From: a bacterium
GTDB taxonomy: Bacteria > JAGOBX01
Assembly: GCA_029551925.1 (NCBI GenBank)
Contig: JAKPEO010000056.1
Coordinates: 3,224-67,223 of the forward strand
Direction: 5' to 3'
Length of the DNA stretch: 64,000 bases
Shown piece after piece: positions 54,817 through 63,931 of this stretch. Numbering within the stretch: the first letter of the stretch is position 1; each line of letters starts with the position of its first letter. Position numbers and translations under genes: made by a program. Below the pieces are notes generated by a model. That model was not told the DNA's origin. It did no database searches and saw only the letters and a list, made by a program, of their open reading frames with translations.

Positions 54817-55125
54817 CAATCGAAGTTTTTGTAAAAGCGCCAAAAAAACTTGAAAATAAAATAATATTGTGGTAATATTAGTAAAAAATGCGGATGTAAA
54901 ATTTTACAGATGATGCATATAGTATGCCGCGAGATAGATATGAATTGTTGTTAGAAACATTTGGCGATAGAGAAAAATCAGATAAAATGGCGTGCATTTT
55001 TGAAAAAGCAAATAGATACGATATACACAGAATCAAGAAAAACGATAGTTGATAAAAGGCAAGAAATGAAAAAGGAATAAAAAAAATAATCTGATTTTTA
55101 TTATATATAATCACCATTATTTTTT
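54817..55125. other. 309-base intergenic region with a short uncertain frame
   Basis: After the kinase gene there is a hairpin-like AATATTGTGGTAATATT near 54868. A 42-codon frame (54924-55052) begins MPRDRYELLLETFGDRE and ends HRIKKNDS; it has no ribosome site and the open frame extends upstream to FTDDAYS. It reads like protein but I cannot assign it, so it may be a gene remnant. A TATAAT at 55106-55111 lies shortly before the next ATG, without a clear -35 box. Confidence 0.4.
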
Positions 55126-56418
55126 ATGAAACATATCTTATTAATAAATCCTTATATATATGATTTTGCCGCATACGATTTTTGGTTAAAACCATTGGGC
55201 TTATTGATTATAGCGAGATTATTAAAAAATTATGGTTTTACAATTAGTTTGATTGATTGCCTTGATAGAAGTGAATATCATTATGAAAAGGAATATCGCA
55301 CGCTTTACAATAATTCAGGCAAGTTCAAAAAAATTGAAGTTTCAAAACCTGAATGTTTAAAATTTATAAATAGAAAATTTTATAGATATGGTATTACGCT
55401 TGAAGAGTTTGAAAAAAAACTGCAAAATACATATCCCAAGCCGTCTGTAATTTGCGTTACTTGTATGATGAGTTATTGGTATTACGGAGCAAATGAAACC
55501 ATAAAAATAATAAGAAAATTTTATCCTGATACTCCGATTATATTTGGCGGAATATATCATACATTATGGACTGACCATTCAAAAAAAAATATAGATGCCG
55601 ATTATTTTATTGAAGGCGCCGCTGAAAATAAACTGCTTTTACTATTGAATGAATTATTTGATTTGAATTTGAAAATAGATGCGCAGCCTGAATTTTTAGC
55701 GCCTGATTATTCGCTGTATCAAAAAATTTATTCAGCGCCTGTATTAACTACACGTGGCTGTATTTTTAATTGCGACTATTGCGCGTCAAAAATATTATTT
55801 CAAAAATTTATACAGTATCCTATTGACAGAGTATTTGAAATAATTAATTATTTGGTTAATGTCAGAAAAATAGAAGATATTGCATTTTATGATGATGCGC
55901 TATTGTATAATGCACAAAACCATTTTGCGCCATTAATGAAAAAAATAATTGATAGTAATATAAAATGCAGATTTCATTTGCCAAACGCTGTTCATATAAA
56001 ATATATAACTTTTGAAATTGCAGAATTGATGAAACTTGCGAATTTTGATACAATCAGATTAGGATTAGAAGCAATTGATGAAGATTGGCACAATCAGACG
56101 AGCGGAAAATTTACATTAAAAGATTATGATAGATGTTTGGATAATTTTAATAGAGCAGGTATAGATTTAAAAAAAGTCAAAGCGTATATTTTGACTGGAT
56201 TACCTGAACAATCATTAGAAGATATAAAAAAAACAGCGGAAATAATTAAATCTTCGGGAATAGACATAGAATACGCTTTTTATTCGCCTATTCCCCACAC
56301 CCAATATTGGCAAAAATCAATAATGAAAAATCCAGAAATTTTAAATGAGCCGCTTTTGACAAATTGTTCAGTTTATTCAGTTTTAAATAATTTATTTTTT
56401 GATAGACGCAGAAAATAA
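55126..56418 (+). CDS. B12-binding-type radical SAM protein
   Basis: The 430-residue protein has an N-terminal Rossmann-like, cobalamin-binding-type domain (LLINPYIYDFAAYDFWLKPLG; IIFGGIYHT) and a radical SAM core. The Fe-S motif is CIFNCDYC, C-x3-C-x2-C at about residues 212-219, in TTRGCIFNCDYCASK. Further typical phrases are DIAFYDDALLYN, FHLPNAVHIKYIT, TIRLGLEAIDEDW and LTGLPEQSLEDI. The His pair that normally binds cobalamin is not obvious, and the C-terminus is short. It acts as an Fe-S/SAM oxidoreductase; substrate unknown. The next feature downstream is a tRNA gene. Confidence 0.9.
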   Translation: MKHILLINPYIYDFAAYDFWLKPLGLLIIARLLKNYGFTISLIDCLDRSEYHYEKEYRTLYNNSGKFKKIEVSKPECLKFINRKFYRYGITLEEFEKKLQNTYPKPSVICVTCMMSYWYYGANETIKIIRKFYPDTPIIFGGIYHTLWTDHSKKNIDADYFIEGAAENKLLLLLNELFDLNLKIDAQPEFLAPDYSLYQKIYSAPVLTTRGCIFNCDYCASKILFQKFIQYPIDRVFEIINYLVNVRKIEDIAFYDDALLYNAQNHFAPLMKKIIDSNIKCRFHLPNAVHIKYITFEIAELMKLANFDTIRLGLEAIDEDWHNQTSGKFTLKDYDRCLDNFNRAGIDLKKVKAYILTGLPEQSLEDIKKTAEIIKSSGIDIEYAFYSPIPHTQYWQKSIMKNPEILNEPLLTNCSVYSVLNNLFFDRRRK

Positions 56419-56649
56419 ATTGTTGCGAAATATAGAAGATTATTTGTAATATAAATTATCATAGTAAATTATTAGTCAGTGATGCTCGATGCGTGAATGC
56501 CTCAGAATACTTCAATTGGTGGCGCTGCTCTGTATATGCTGAATAAATAAAATATAACCATTTAATTTATTCATATTTTGAAACATTAATTCGGTAAAAT
56601 TGATTGTAGCGCTCTTAAAAAATAAGAACATAATAAATTTAAAAAAATA
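56419..56649. other. Intergenic region before tRNA-Lys
   Basis: No gene is seen. A less AT-rich patch lies at about 56476-56545, and a small inverted repeat (GCTCTTA-A-run-TAAGAAC) at about 56612-56631. Neither matches an RNA family I know. Confidence 0.5.
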
Positions 56650-56676
56650 TTGACAAAAAAAAAGAATTATTATAAT
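56650..56676 (+). promoter_or_regulatory. Promoter for tRNA-Lys
   Basis: TTGACA (56650-56655), 15-bp spacer, TATAAT (56671-56676). The spacer is shorter than usual, but both boxes match consensus; transcription would begin about 48 bases before the tRNA. Confidence 0.55.
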
Positions 56677-56730
56677 TTTTATCATAATTAAACATTGATT
56701 TTTTAGTATTTTATATAATTTATTTAGTTA

Positions 56731-56802
56731 GGACCGCTAGCTCAATGGTAGAGCAACGGACTCTTAATCCGTAGGTTGAAGGTTCAAGTCCTTCGCGGTT
56801 CA
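56731..56802 (+). tRNA. tRNA-Lys (CUU anticodon)
   Basis: A full cloverleaf folds by hand. Acceptor GGACCGC pairs with GCGGTTC (one G-T); D arm GCTC/GAGC; anticodon arm ACGGA-CTCTTAA-TCCGT, with CTT as anticodon; T arm GAAGG-TTCAAGT-CCTTC; discriminator A. The CCA end is not encoded (CTG follows), so it must be added after transcription. Confidence 0.97.
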
Positions 56803-56812
56803 CTGCTATACA

Positions 56813-56848
56813 AACATTATTGTTATATTGATTAATTGTAATAATGTT
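56813..56848 (+). terminator. Hairpin-T-run terminator after tRNA-Lys
   Basis: AACATTATT (56813-56821) pairs with AATAATGTT (56840-56848), nine base pairs, followed by TTTC. The stem is AT-rich and the loop is long, so strength may be modest. Confidence 0.5.
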
Positions 56849-56945
56849 TTTCTACTGCCGTCAAAGATGATATTTTTTTATTGCGAGAAAAATCAAAGTT
56901 AATTTTGATTCAGAAAAAATATAAAATAAATTAAAGATTAAAAAA

Positions 56946-56990
56946 TACCGCAATTTATAGATTATTTTGGCACGCGCTATTGAAGCGGTA
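56946..56990 (-). terminator. Possible terminator for the minus-strand operon
   Basis: On the minus strand TACCGC (56990-56985) can pair with GCGGTA (56951-56946), followed by a run of six T. The loop is long (33 bases), so it is uncertain. Confidence 0.35.
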
Positions 56991-57032
56991 GTATTGCCTT
57001 TATTCTATTAGTAATAAAAAAAAATAGATACT

Positions 57033-57284
57033 TTATTTTTTTTCTACATTATATGCTTTTAATATTTTATTTTGCGAATCTAATTTGATTTCAAATTGGA
57101 CAATATCGCCTTTTTCAACTGTCCGAAATAAATATGTTTTTGGCATAATAATATCTGAAAAATGAAAGAATATTTGTTCGTCTATCGAAATATCGTCCGG
57201 TTGTATATATCCGAAACCTTTTGCATTGTCAAAATCTAAAATTTTTCCTGTAAATATTTGTTTTGTATTTGGTATTATAGGCAT
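57033..57284 (-). CDS. Cold-shock-domain-like nucleic acid binding protein
   Basis: This 83-residue protein has one cold-shock-type OB fold. The RNP1-like strand is KGFGYIQPD and the RNP2-like strand is QIFFHFSDI, both kept with aromatic residues for base stacking. An N-terminal extension (MPIIPNTKQ) precedes the barrel and VEKGDIVQFEIKL fits the fourth strand. It probably binds single-stranded RNA or DNA. It is 27 bases downstream of the EF-P-like gene and likely co-transcribed with it. Confidence 0.88.
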   Translation of the reverse strand: MPIIPNTKQIFTGKILDFDNAKGFGYIQPDDISIDEQIFFHFSDIIMPKTYLFRTVEKGDIVQFEIKLDSQNKILKAYNVEKK

Positions 57285-57311
57285 TTTATAATTATTTAGA
57301 AACTAAAAAAA

Positions 57312-57875
57312 TTATGCGCGGCTGATATATTCGCCTGTGCGCGTATCAACTTTGATTTTTGTGTCTATATCTACAAATAACGGCACTTGTAAAGTATGAC
57401 CTGTTTCTAATGTCGCTGGTTTTGTGACTTTGCCGGTAGTATCGCCGCGCACGCCCGGCTCTGTGTATGTTACAGTCAAGATAACGCTTGTCGGTAGTGT
57501 GATAGTAACTGCTTTTCCTTCATACACGCAAATTACTACTTCCATATTTTCAGTCAAAAAATTTTTAGCGTCGCCTATTAAATTTTTATCTAATTCATAT
57601 TGTTCAAATGTCTCGTTGTCCATAAATGTATAATTTTCGCCGTCATTATATAAATATTGCATTTTCCGCACTTCTAAGTAAACATCTTCGAGTTTTTCAG
57701 AACTTTTAAATGACCGTTCAAGCGAAGCGCCTGTATAAATATTTTGTAAACGCACGCGATAAATCACTTCTGTCCGCGCTTCTTTCGGTTGATTAAAAGA
57801 TACCTTTGTCACAATGTAAATATTATTGTCTAATTTTATGACTTTATTAGGTCTTAATTCAGTCGCTTGTATCAT
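57312..57875 (-). CDS. Elongation factor P family protein, EfpL (YeiP)-like
   Basis: This 187-residue protein has three domains of the EF-P type: YTFMDNETFEQYEL and TKPATLETGHTLQVPLFV are family signatures, ending in TRTGEYISR. EF-P normally has a short loop with a modified Lys (KPGKG). Here the loop reads SFNQPKEARTEVIYR, two residues longer, with Arg at the tip, matching the layout recalled for E. coli YeiP/EfpL (IQSPTARGAATLYK). EF-P proteins relieve ribosome stalling at polyproline. No lysine-modifying gene (epmA/epmB) is adjacent, in line with an unmodified Arg. EF-P family is certain; the EfpL subtype is my inference. Confidence 0.92.
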   Translation of the reverse strand: MIQATELRPNKVIKLDNNIYIVTKVSFNQPKEARTEVIYRVRLQNIYTGASLERSFKSSEKLEDVYLEVRKMQYLYNDGENYTFMDNETFEQYELDKNLIGDAKNFLTENMEVVICVYEGKAVTITLPTSVILTVTYTEPGVRGDTTGKVTKPATLETGHTLQVPLFVDIDTKIKVDTRTGEYISRA

Positions 57876-57917
57876 AAACTATTTCACCATATTTAGTTAT
57901 TTTTACAAAATGCCAAA

Positions 57918-57945
57918 ATTATAATTTTGCTTTTAAAAAAAACAA
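57918..57945 (-). promoter_or_regulatory. Possible promoter for the EF-P-like gene
   Basis: On the minus strand TTGTTT (57945-57940), 16-bp spacer, TATAAT (57923-57918). The -10 is perfect, the -35 is weak. Confidence 0.4.
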
Positions 57946-57966
57946 TATTTTTTCTTATTAGTTTTT

Positions 57967-58524
57967 TTAAGATTTTAATCCGTCAAGATACAACGGATAT
58001 AAAACTTCGTAAAAAAATATTACAAAATCTTTTTCATCTGCCGCTTGCGAATAATGTTCATTCCAATAATTAACTATATCATTATGCCAATTGCAGTTTT
58101 CAGAATAATAAGCGTATTTTTCTTCTAAATTCTGCCATTCTGTAAATTCGTCGTCATAATCGCCTGAGCATATATCGTATTTTTCAATTACAAATTTTTT
58201 TAAGTCATTATCATATTTGATAGGATAAAAATAACAGACCGACGGTTTGATTTCTTGAATAACGCATTTTTTGTCTTTTAGAAATACGCAGCCGTCATAA
58301 TAATTGTTTATTATGCTTAACAAATATTCTTTATTTTTTATCTTGAAAAAATTGTAGATATAATTTTCGCCAACTTGCATTTCATTTATATCTATCAATT
58401 TGAATGTGTCATAAAACCGCTGACGAGTATGATGGAATATTTGCAGAGCGTCAACTAAATTTATTATGATTTTATAATGCTTGCAGCATTTTCCGCATAT
58501 TCGGCATTTGAATTGAAATTTCAT
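57967..58524 (-). CDS. YkgJ-like cysteine-cluster protein
   Basis: The 185-residue protein begins FKCRICGKCCKHYKI, a CxxCGKCC cluster, and has further cysteines in DGCVFLKDKKCVIQEIKPSVCYFYPI. That is the metal-binding pattern of the YkgJ family, whose members bind zinc or iron. The rest is helical and rich in aromatics. It starts four bases after the alaS stop, so it is in the same operon. Its role is not established. Confidence 0.88.
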   Translation of the reverse strand: MKFQFKCRICGKCCKHYKIIINLVDALQIFHHTRQRFYDTFKLIDINEMQVGENYIYNFFKIKNKEYLLSIINNYYDGCVFLKDKKCVIQEIKPSVCYFYPIKYDNDLKKFVIEKYDICSGDYDDEFTEWQNLEEKYAYYSENCNWHNDIVNYWNEHYSQAADEKDFVIFFYEVLYPLYLDGLKS

Positions 58525-58528
58525 AATT

Positions 58529-61144
58529 TTAGTTTGTTAAATACTCTTTTAATGACTTTATCGCTTCGTCTAATTTATCAATGTTTTTTATGCCAGCTTG
58601 ACTGAACGCAGGCGCACCGCCGCCGCCGCCGCCAGTAATATTTGTAATTTGTTTTACTAACTCGCCGGCTTTGTATTTATCAATTAAATTTTTGCCGACG
58701 CCGATAAATGCAATTGATTTTTTCGCTGAGATATTGACAATCACAGCAATTCCATTATTTTCGCGTTTTTTATATTCGTCGATAATAATCTTGATTTGGT
58801 CATTGTCAAAATCATTAAATTTTAAATACAAAAATTTTATAGCGCCTATCGCTTCAATTTTGGAAAAATAATCGTCGGTCATTCCTGCGGCAGCGCGCTG
58901 TTTTAATTCGCGATTTTCTTTTTCTAATCTGTGCAATTCATTTTTTAGTTTTTCTAATTTTGTCAAAACAGTATTAACATCAGTTTCAAGTATTTCTGCA
59001 GCTTTATAAAATTTTTGGGCAAAATCATTGCAATAATCTAATGCTGTTAAACCAGTGACGCATTCGATTCTGCGCACGCCTGCGGCAATTGCGGATTCAG
59101 AAATTATTTTTAATAGTCCGATTTCTCCGGTAGCGTCTAAATGCGTGCCGCCGCATAATTCGAGCGAATAATCTGATATTTTTACTACTCTCACTATTTC
59201 GCCATATTTTTCGCCGAATAATGCCATTGCTCCTAATTTTTTCGCTTCATTAATATTCGTATGAAAAATATTTACCGTCAAATTTTCTTGGATTTTTGAA
59301 TTAATTAATTTTTCGATTTCTGATATTTGTTTATCGGATAATTTTTCAAAATGCGAAAAATCAAAACGAAATCCGCTGTCTGTAACATACGAGCCGGCTT
59401 GCTCGATATGCGTCCCGATAATTTTTCTTAATGCAGAATGCAGTAAATGCGTGGCTGTATGATTTTTTTTTATATTTGCGCGGCGCGCAGAATTAATGCT
59501 TGCAGATACTTTATTATTTTTGCGAATATCTTCTAATTCGCCTTTTGTAATTTTACATATGCAGACATTAGAGTTATTTATTTTTTGAGTGTCTAATACT
59601 GATAATTCGTAATTAGCGCCTTTTATAATGCCGGTATCTCCGACCTGACCGCCTGATTCTGCATAAAATGGCGAATTTTTTAATATTATCTCAATTTTAT
59701 TATTGTTTTCTCTATATGCAATTATGCGCGTGTCAATACTTTCATTTTCATAACCGACAAATTCTGAAATTTCGTTTTCTAATAAATTAAATTTTAAATC
59801 GTCAACATCATAGTTTGCGCTGAATTTTGAATGCGAACGTGAAGTTTCTTGCTGTTTACGCATTTCTTCGTTGAATGTTTCAATATCTACTTTTAAGCCG
59901 ATTTCTCTGCACATTAATTCAGTTAAATCAAGTGGAAAACCGTAAGTATCATATAAAACAAATGCATCTTTGCCGTCCATAATTTTTTTGTTTTTTGCTT
60001 TTAAGTCATCTACTAATTTATTGAATATTTCTAATCCACGATCTAATGTTTGTAAAAATCGTTCTTCTTCAGATTTGATAACTTTCTGAATATGATCTTT
60101 TCGTTTGATGATTTCTGGATACTCGTCGCCGAGCGTCGCGCAAACATCATCAACTAATATATACATAAACGGCTTGTCAATATTTAATTTTTTGCCGAAT
60201 CGCAACCCGCGCCGCAATATTCTACGCAACACATAACCGCGGCCTTCATTAGACGGCAACGCGCCGTCAGCGATTGCAAAGGTTAAACAGCGAATATGAT
60301 CGGCAATTACGCGAAAAGGCGCAGGATTAAATGTATATTCTGTCCCAGTAATATCTTGAATGTGCTTAATTATAGGTTGAAATATATCAATATCGAAATT
60401 TGTCGGTTTGTTTTGCAGTATCGCAGCCAACCGCTCTAATCCCATACCGGTATCAACGCTTTTCATTTTTAGTTTGTGCAGAACGCCGTGTTCGTCGCGG
60501 TTGAACTCCATAAATACATTATTCCAAATTTCTAAAAATCTATCGCAATCGCAGCCCGGACAGCATTCTTTATTATTAAATTTGCATTCAGCGCCTGTAT
60601 CATAATGAATTTCTGTGCAAGGACCGCACGGGCCAGTAGGTCCCATTGACCAGAAATTTTCTTCGTCGCCTTTTTCTATATCCCCTAATCTTATAATTTT
60701 ATTAGCAGCTATGCCTATTTCTTTATGCCAGATATTATACGATTCATCGTCATCTTTATAAATCGAAACCCATAATTTTTCTTTTGGCAATTTCACTATA
60801 TCAACTAAAAATTGCCAAGCCCAATGTATTGCTTCGCGTTTGTAATAATCGCCGAACGACCAATTGCCGAGCATCTCGAAAAATGTTAAATGCCGTGCGG
60901 TAAATCCTACATTTTCTAAATCATTATGCTTGCCGCCAGCGCGAATACATTTTTGTGATGACGCTGCGCGCTTATAATCTCGTTTCTCTACGCCTAACAA
61001 TACATCTTTAAATTGATTCATTCCTGCATTAGTAAATAACAGCGTCGGGTCATCGTATGGTATAACCGGCGAACTCGGCACTATCCGATGATCTAAATTT
61101 TTAAAATAATCCAAAAATAATTTGCGTATTTCATTTGTTTTCAT
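58529..61144 (-). CDS. alaS: Alanyl-tRNA synthetase
   Basis: At 871 residues this is a normal bacterial AlaS. The class II catalytic core starts MKTNEIRKLFLDYFKNLDH and has NAGMNQFKDV, TARHLTFFEMLGNWSFGDY and MGLERLAAIL. The editing domain has HTATHLLHSAL and SLELCGGTHLDATG (zinc ligands), and a glycine-rich C-terminal stretch (GGGGGGAP) closes the C-Ala domain. It charges tRNA-Ala. The ribosome site is AGGAAAAA, somewhat weak. Operon order is kept with the YkgJ-like gene downstream. Confidence 0.97.
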   Translation of the reverse strand: MKTNEIRKLFLDYFKNLDHRIVPSSPVIPYDDPTLLFTNAGMNQFKDVLLGVEKRDYKRAASSQKCIRAGGKHNDLENVGFTARHLTFFEMLGNWSFGDYYKREAIHWAWQFLVDIVKLPKEKLWVSIYKDDDESYNIWHKEIGIAANKIIRLGDIEKGDEENFWSMGPTGPCGPCTEIHYDTGAECKFNNKECCPGCDCDRFLEIWNNVFMEFNRDEHGVLHKLKMKSVDTGMGLERLAAILQNKPTNFDIDIFQPIIKHIQDITGTEYTFNPAPFRVIADHIRCLTFAIADGALPSNEGRGYVLRRILRRGLRFGKKLNIDKPFMYILVDDVCATLGDEYPEIIKRKDHIQKVIKSEEERFLQTLDRGLEIFNKLVDDLKAKNKKIMDGKDAFVLYDTYGFPLDLTELMCREIGLKVDIETFNEEMRKQQETSRSHSKFSANYDVDDLKFNLLENEISEFVGYENESIDTRIIAYRENNNKIEIILKNSPFYAESGGQVGDTGIIKGANYELSVLDTQKINNSNVCICKITKGELEDIRKNNKVSASINSARRANIKKNHTATHLLHSALRKIIGTHIEQAGSYVTDSGFRFDFSHFEKLSDKQISEIEKLINSKIQENLTVNIFHTNINEAKKLGAMALFGEKYGEIVRVVKISDYSLELCGGTHLDATGEIGLLKIISESAIAAGVRRIECVTGLTALDYCNDFAQKFYKAAEILETDVNTVLTKLEKLKNELHRLEKENRELKQRAAAGMTDDYFSKIEAIGAIKFLYLKFNDFDNDQIKIIIDEYKKRENNGIAVIVNISAKKSIAFIGVGKNLIDKYKAGELVKQITNITGGGGGGAPAFSQAGIKNIDKLDEAIKSLKEYLTN

Positions 61145-61234
61145 TTTATATTTTTCCTAATTTTAATTAATTTTTAGTTGATTTTTTTAAGTGGTGTATT
61201 TTAATTAAAAATCCAAAAAAATTCAAATAAAAAA

Positions 61235-62344
61235 TTACCAAACATATCCGGTAATTTTTAGATTTTTATCTTGCTTTAAATCGTATTCGATTATGTCTTT
61301 GTATAAATTGCCGGCATCTAATTTTCTGATTTTAGGTTTGAATGGCTGCGATTCATCGTAGTCGATTACTACGCCGATTTCGCCGTTATTCAAATATACA
61401 GTTGTGCCAATAGGATACGGCGGTATTGCTTTTATAAATATTTCAGATATTTTTTTGTCAAAACTATCGCTTGCGATTAGTTCATAAATTAATTCTGGGT
61501 TTAACATATTTTTGTATTTTGGCGAATATTTCAATTCTGTAAATGTATCTGTTATTCCGATAATTTGCGCTAATTCAGGTATTTCAGACGCTTTTAATTT
61601 ACGCGGATAGCCGCCGCCGTTTATTCGCTCATGACTCATATATACCAAACTCGCTACTATCGTATCAAAACCTATTATATTACGCAAAATATCAAAACTA
61701 TAAAACGGATGCTTTAAAATTTCTTTTGCTTCTTCATTGTCATAATATATTTTTCTATTCAATAATCGTTCGGGCAATTTATAAAATCCGACATCTAATA
61801 ATATTACGGCGCTTAATAATTTTTCGATTTCTAATTTGTTTATATTCATCGCCTTTGCCGTATAAGCGGAATAAATAGCATTCAAAATAATTTTATTAAT
61901 GAAAAACGGAAACATAAATCTGTATTCTATAAAGTGTTTTAATGTTTTATCATCAAAATAATAAACAACATCAATTAATGTATTTACTATATTACTGATT
62001 TTTCTTAATATTTTATCTGAAAGCTCGTATAATTCTGTTCGTTTATTATTATCCTGTGCGCTGCTCGGCTGCTGTATAGGAATAATTTCTTTTATTAATT
62101 TATGCAAATCGTCTATTTCATTTAAAATCAATATTTTTTGATTATCCGGAAATAAGTCGTCTTTATAAATTAAATCTGGGAATGCCGCAATATAAATTAC
62201 TGAAATATTGTTGTCTTTTAAGTTTTTTAGTATCGGCTCGGTCAGCGCTGTCTCTTCGGCTATTAATAATCTGCCTTCGCGGCTGTATATCGGTTTTGCT
62301 AAATATTGCCCTAATAATCTTTTAGTTAATTTTAATCTTAACAT
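61235..62344 (-). CDS. HD-GYP-domain protein, degenerate active site
   Basis: The 369-residue protein has an N-terminal regulatory region (LGQYLAKPIYSREGRLLIAE) and an HD-GYP domain. The GYP motif survives as SHERINGGGYPRKL (about residue 240), and ITDTFTELKYSPKY follows. The HD motif, however, reads VILLDVGFYKLPERLL, where active enzymes have LLHDIGKIGIP: the metal-binding His is Leu and the Lys is Phe. The double His of HHE is also reduced to SHE. It is therefore probably not a c-di-GMP phosphodiesterase but may bind the molecule. It is four bases downstream of the HEAT-like gene, so co-transcribed. Confidence 0.88.
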   Translation of the reverse strand: MLRLKLTKRLLGQYLAKPIYSREGRLLIAEETALTEPILKNLKDNNISVIYIAAFPDLIYKDDLFPDNQKILILNEIDDLHKLIKEIIPIQQPSSAQDNNKRTELYELSDKILRKISNIVNTLIDVVYYFDDKTLKHFIEYRFMFPFFINKIILNAIYSAYTAKAMNINKLEIEKLLSAVILLDVGFYKLPERLLNRKIYYDNEEAKEILKHPFYSFDILRNIIGFDTIVASLVYMSHERINGGGYPRKLKASEIPELAQIIGITDTFTELKYSPKYKNMLNPELIYELIASDSFDKKISEIFIKAIPPYPIGTTVYLNNGEIGVVIDYDESQPFKPKIRKLDAGNLYKDIIEYDLKQDKNLKITGYVW

Positions 62345-62348
62345 TTTT

Positions 62349-63923
62349 TTATTTTAAATTTAATATTTTTTTACATTCAGAGCATTTGATGACTTTCCAA
62401 TTTAAACCTGTATCTAAATAAAAATTTAAAGTCATTAATTCAGAGCATTTGTCTCCGTGCTTTTTGTAAAAATCCGATTTTTGAGAATACGGATAATCCG
62501 GATGAAATCTGCACGGAAAAATTTTGCTATTAATCTCGTTTTTTTCGATAAAATAATTTTCGATATTTATTTGATTCGTTTTTAAGCCGTTTACTATAAA
62601 ATCAATTTGGTCTTTTTCAAATGCGAATTTTTTTAGGAATTTTGCGCGATTGAGATATACTCCTAATTTTTGGTCAAATACCGAAAAAATAATTTCAATA
62701 TTAAAACTAAAAACTTCCGGAAGTTTTAAATCTTTAAATTGTAAAATATAAATACTTTTCGGCTTTAATTCTGTTTGCGAGATGAATTTTAAATAATCAG
62801 AAGTTATTGATTTTAACATATATTCCGATACTTGCCGCGTTTCTATGTCAATCAATAATATATCCGGCAATTTTGATATTTCTTTATTTTTTACCGCTTC
62901 TGATGAATGAACAATATTTGTCCGTAATTTTTTTATTATTAATTTTACTTCTGGCGGCGGATCTGGAAATGTAGAAATAGCAAGAGCCGCAGCAATACGT
63001 ACATCTGACGATTCAGCGGTATTAACCATTAATTCCTTTAAAAATTTAAAAATATTCGGTGCGCGGTAATCTTGCAGCGCCCATACTATATGCTCTTTAA
63101 TGCGAGGATTGTCCGTCTTAAAAAAATAATCCATTAATTTTGTTGTTAATGTTATATTGTTATTATTTTTTATATCGGTGATATATTGAAGTTTTGTATC
63201 AATTGAATATTCTGGGCTGTCTAAAACATCGCCGTATTTTTCGAGTTCTGAGAAATTTTTAGTTTTTGCCATTTCTTTTAATATTTTTAACATCGCTTCG
63301 TCTTTGTTTGGCGCTTTTGCTAATTTCTGTAATTGCTCTAATTTCATTAAAATAGTACTTATGTAATTTCGCAGTTTTATTAATGATATAGTTTTGTGTA
63401 TCGTATAGCCCTGCGATATCATATTAGTTAAATTCATATTTGATTCTTTTAATGTAGTATATTGCAATTTCAACTGTTCTATATTTTGATTATCTATATA
63501 ATTCGCTAAAATCGAATTTAATTTTTCCAATAAAACATCTGCATATAATTTGTATATAGCCATTTTATCAACTGCAATGATGTCTTTTCTGCTTGATTCA
63601 TTTAGCGCTATTTTTTCTAAATTGTCGAATTTGGTATTTAGTTTACCACCTGATTTTAATAATTTATTGCGAGTGGTTATGTATTCTAATGTAATGCCGT
63701 TATTTTGCTGATATTTTAAAATTTTATCGAAAATATTTTTTACTAAAATTTTATAAGATGAATCTTCAATGTTTATTTTAAGCGCGCTGTTGCTGAGCGG
63801 TATGTCGTCTTTGAAAAATTCGAATATTTTTTCTGGCGTCTCAAATTTTTTTATTGTAGAATTGTTTTGCGATTTGAGTTCAATCACAAAAATATTATTT
63901 TTTTCAGATACTATTATATCCAT
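62349..63923 (-). CDS. HEAT-repeat-like protein with C-terminal cysteine motif
   Basis: This 524-residue protein is soluble. Its first 200 residues are unassigned helical sequence. Around residues 250-340 there are ARM/HEAT-like helix pairs (IKEHIVWALQDYRAPNIFKFL and VRIAAALAISTFPDPPPEV). The C-terminal 60 residues carry CRFHPDYPY and a CxxC (IKCSECKKIL), a possible zinc-binding finger. No transmembrane segment or catalytic motif is seen. It starts 15 bases after an unusual poly-A spaced promoter and is coupled to the HD-GYP gene (stop-to-start gap of four bases). The role may be a scaffold; that is inferred. Confidence 0.65.
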   Translation of the reverse strand: MDIIVSEKNNIFVIELKSQNNSTIKKFETPEKIFEFFKDDIPLSNSALKINIEDSSYKILVKNIFDKILKYQQNNGITLEYITTRNKLLKSGGKLNTKFDNLEKIALNESSRKDIIAVDKMAIYKLYADVLLEKLNSILANYIDNQNIEQLKLQYTTLKESNMNLTNMISQGYTIHKTISLIKLRNYISTILMKLEQLQKLAKAPNKDEAMLKILKEMAKTKNFSELEKYGDVLDSPEYSIDTKLQYITDIKNNNNITLTTKLMDYFFKTDNPRIKEHIVWALQDYRAPNIFKFLKELMVNTAESSDVRIAAALAISTFPDPPPEVKLIIKKLRTNIVHSSEAVKNKEISKLPDILLIDIETRQVSEYMLKSITSDYLKFISQTELKPKSIYILQFKDLKLPEVFSFNIEIIFSVFDQKLGVYLNRAKFLKKFAFEKDQIDFIVNGLKTNQINIENYFIEKNEINSKIFPCRFHPDYPYSQKSDFYKKHGDKCSELMTLNFYLDTGLNWKVIKCSECKKILNLK

Positions 63924-63931
63924 AATTAAAA

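Noticed and set aside
56968-56984. TGGCAC followed by TTG, resembling a sigma-54 site
   Set aside because: The spacing is one base too long and the -12 element lacks GC.
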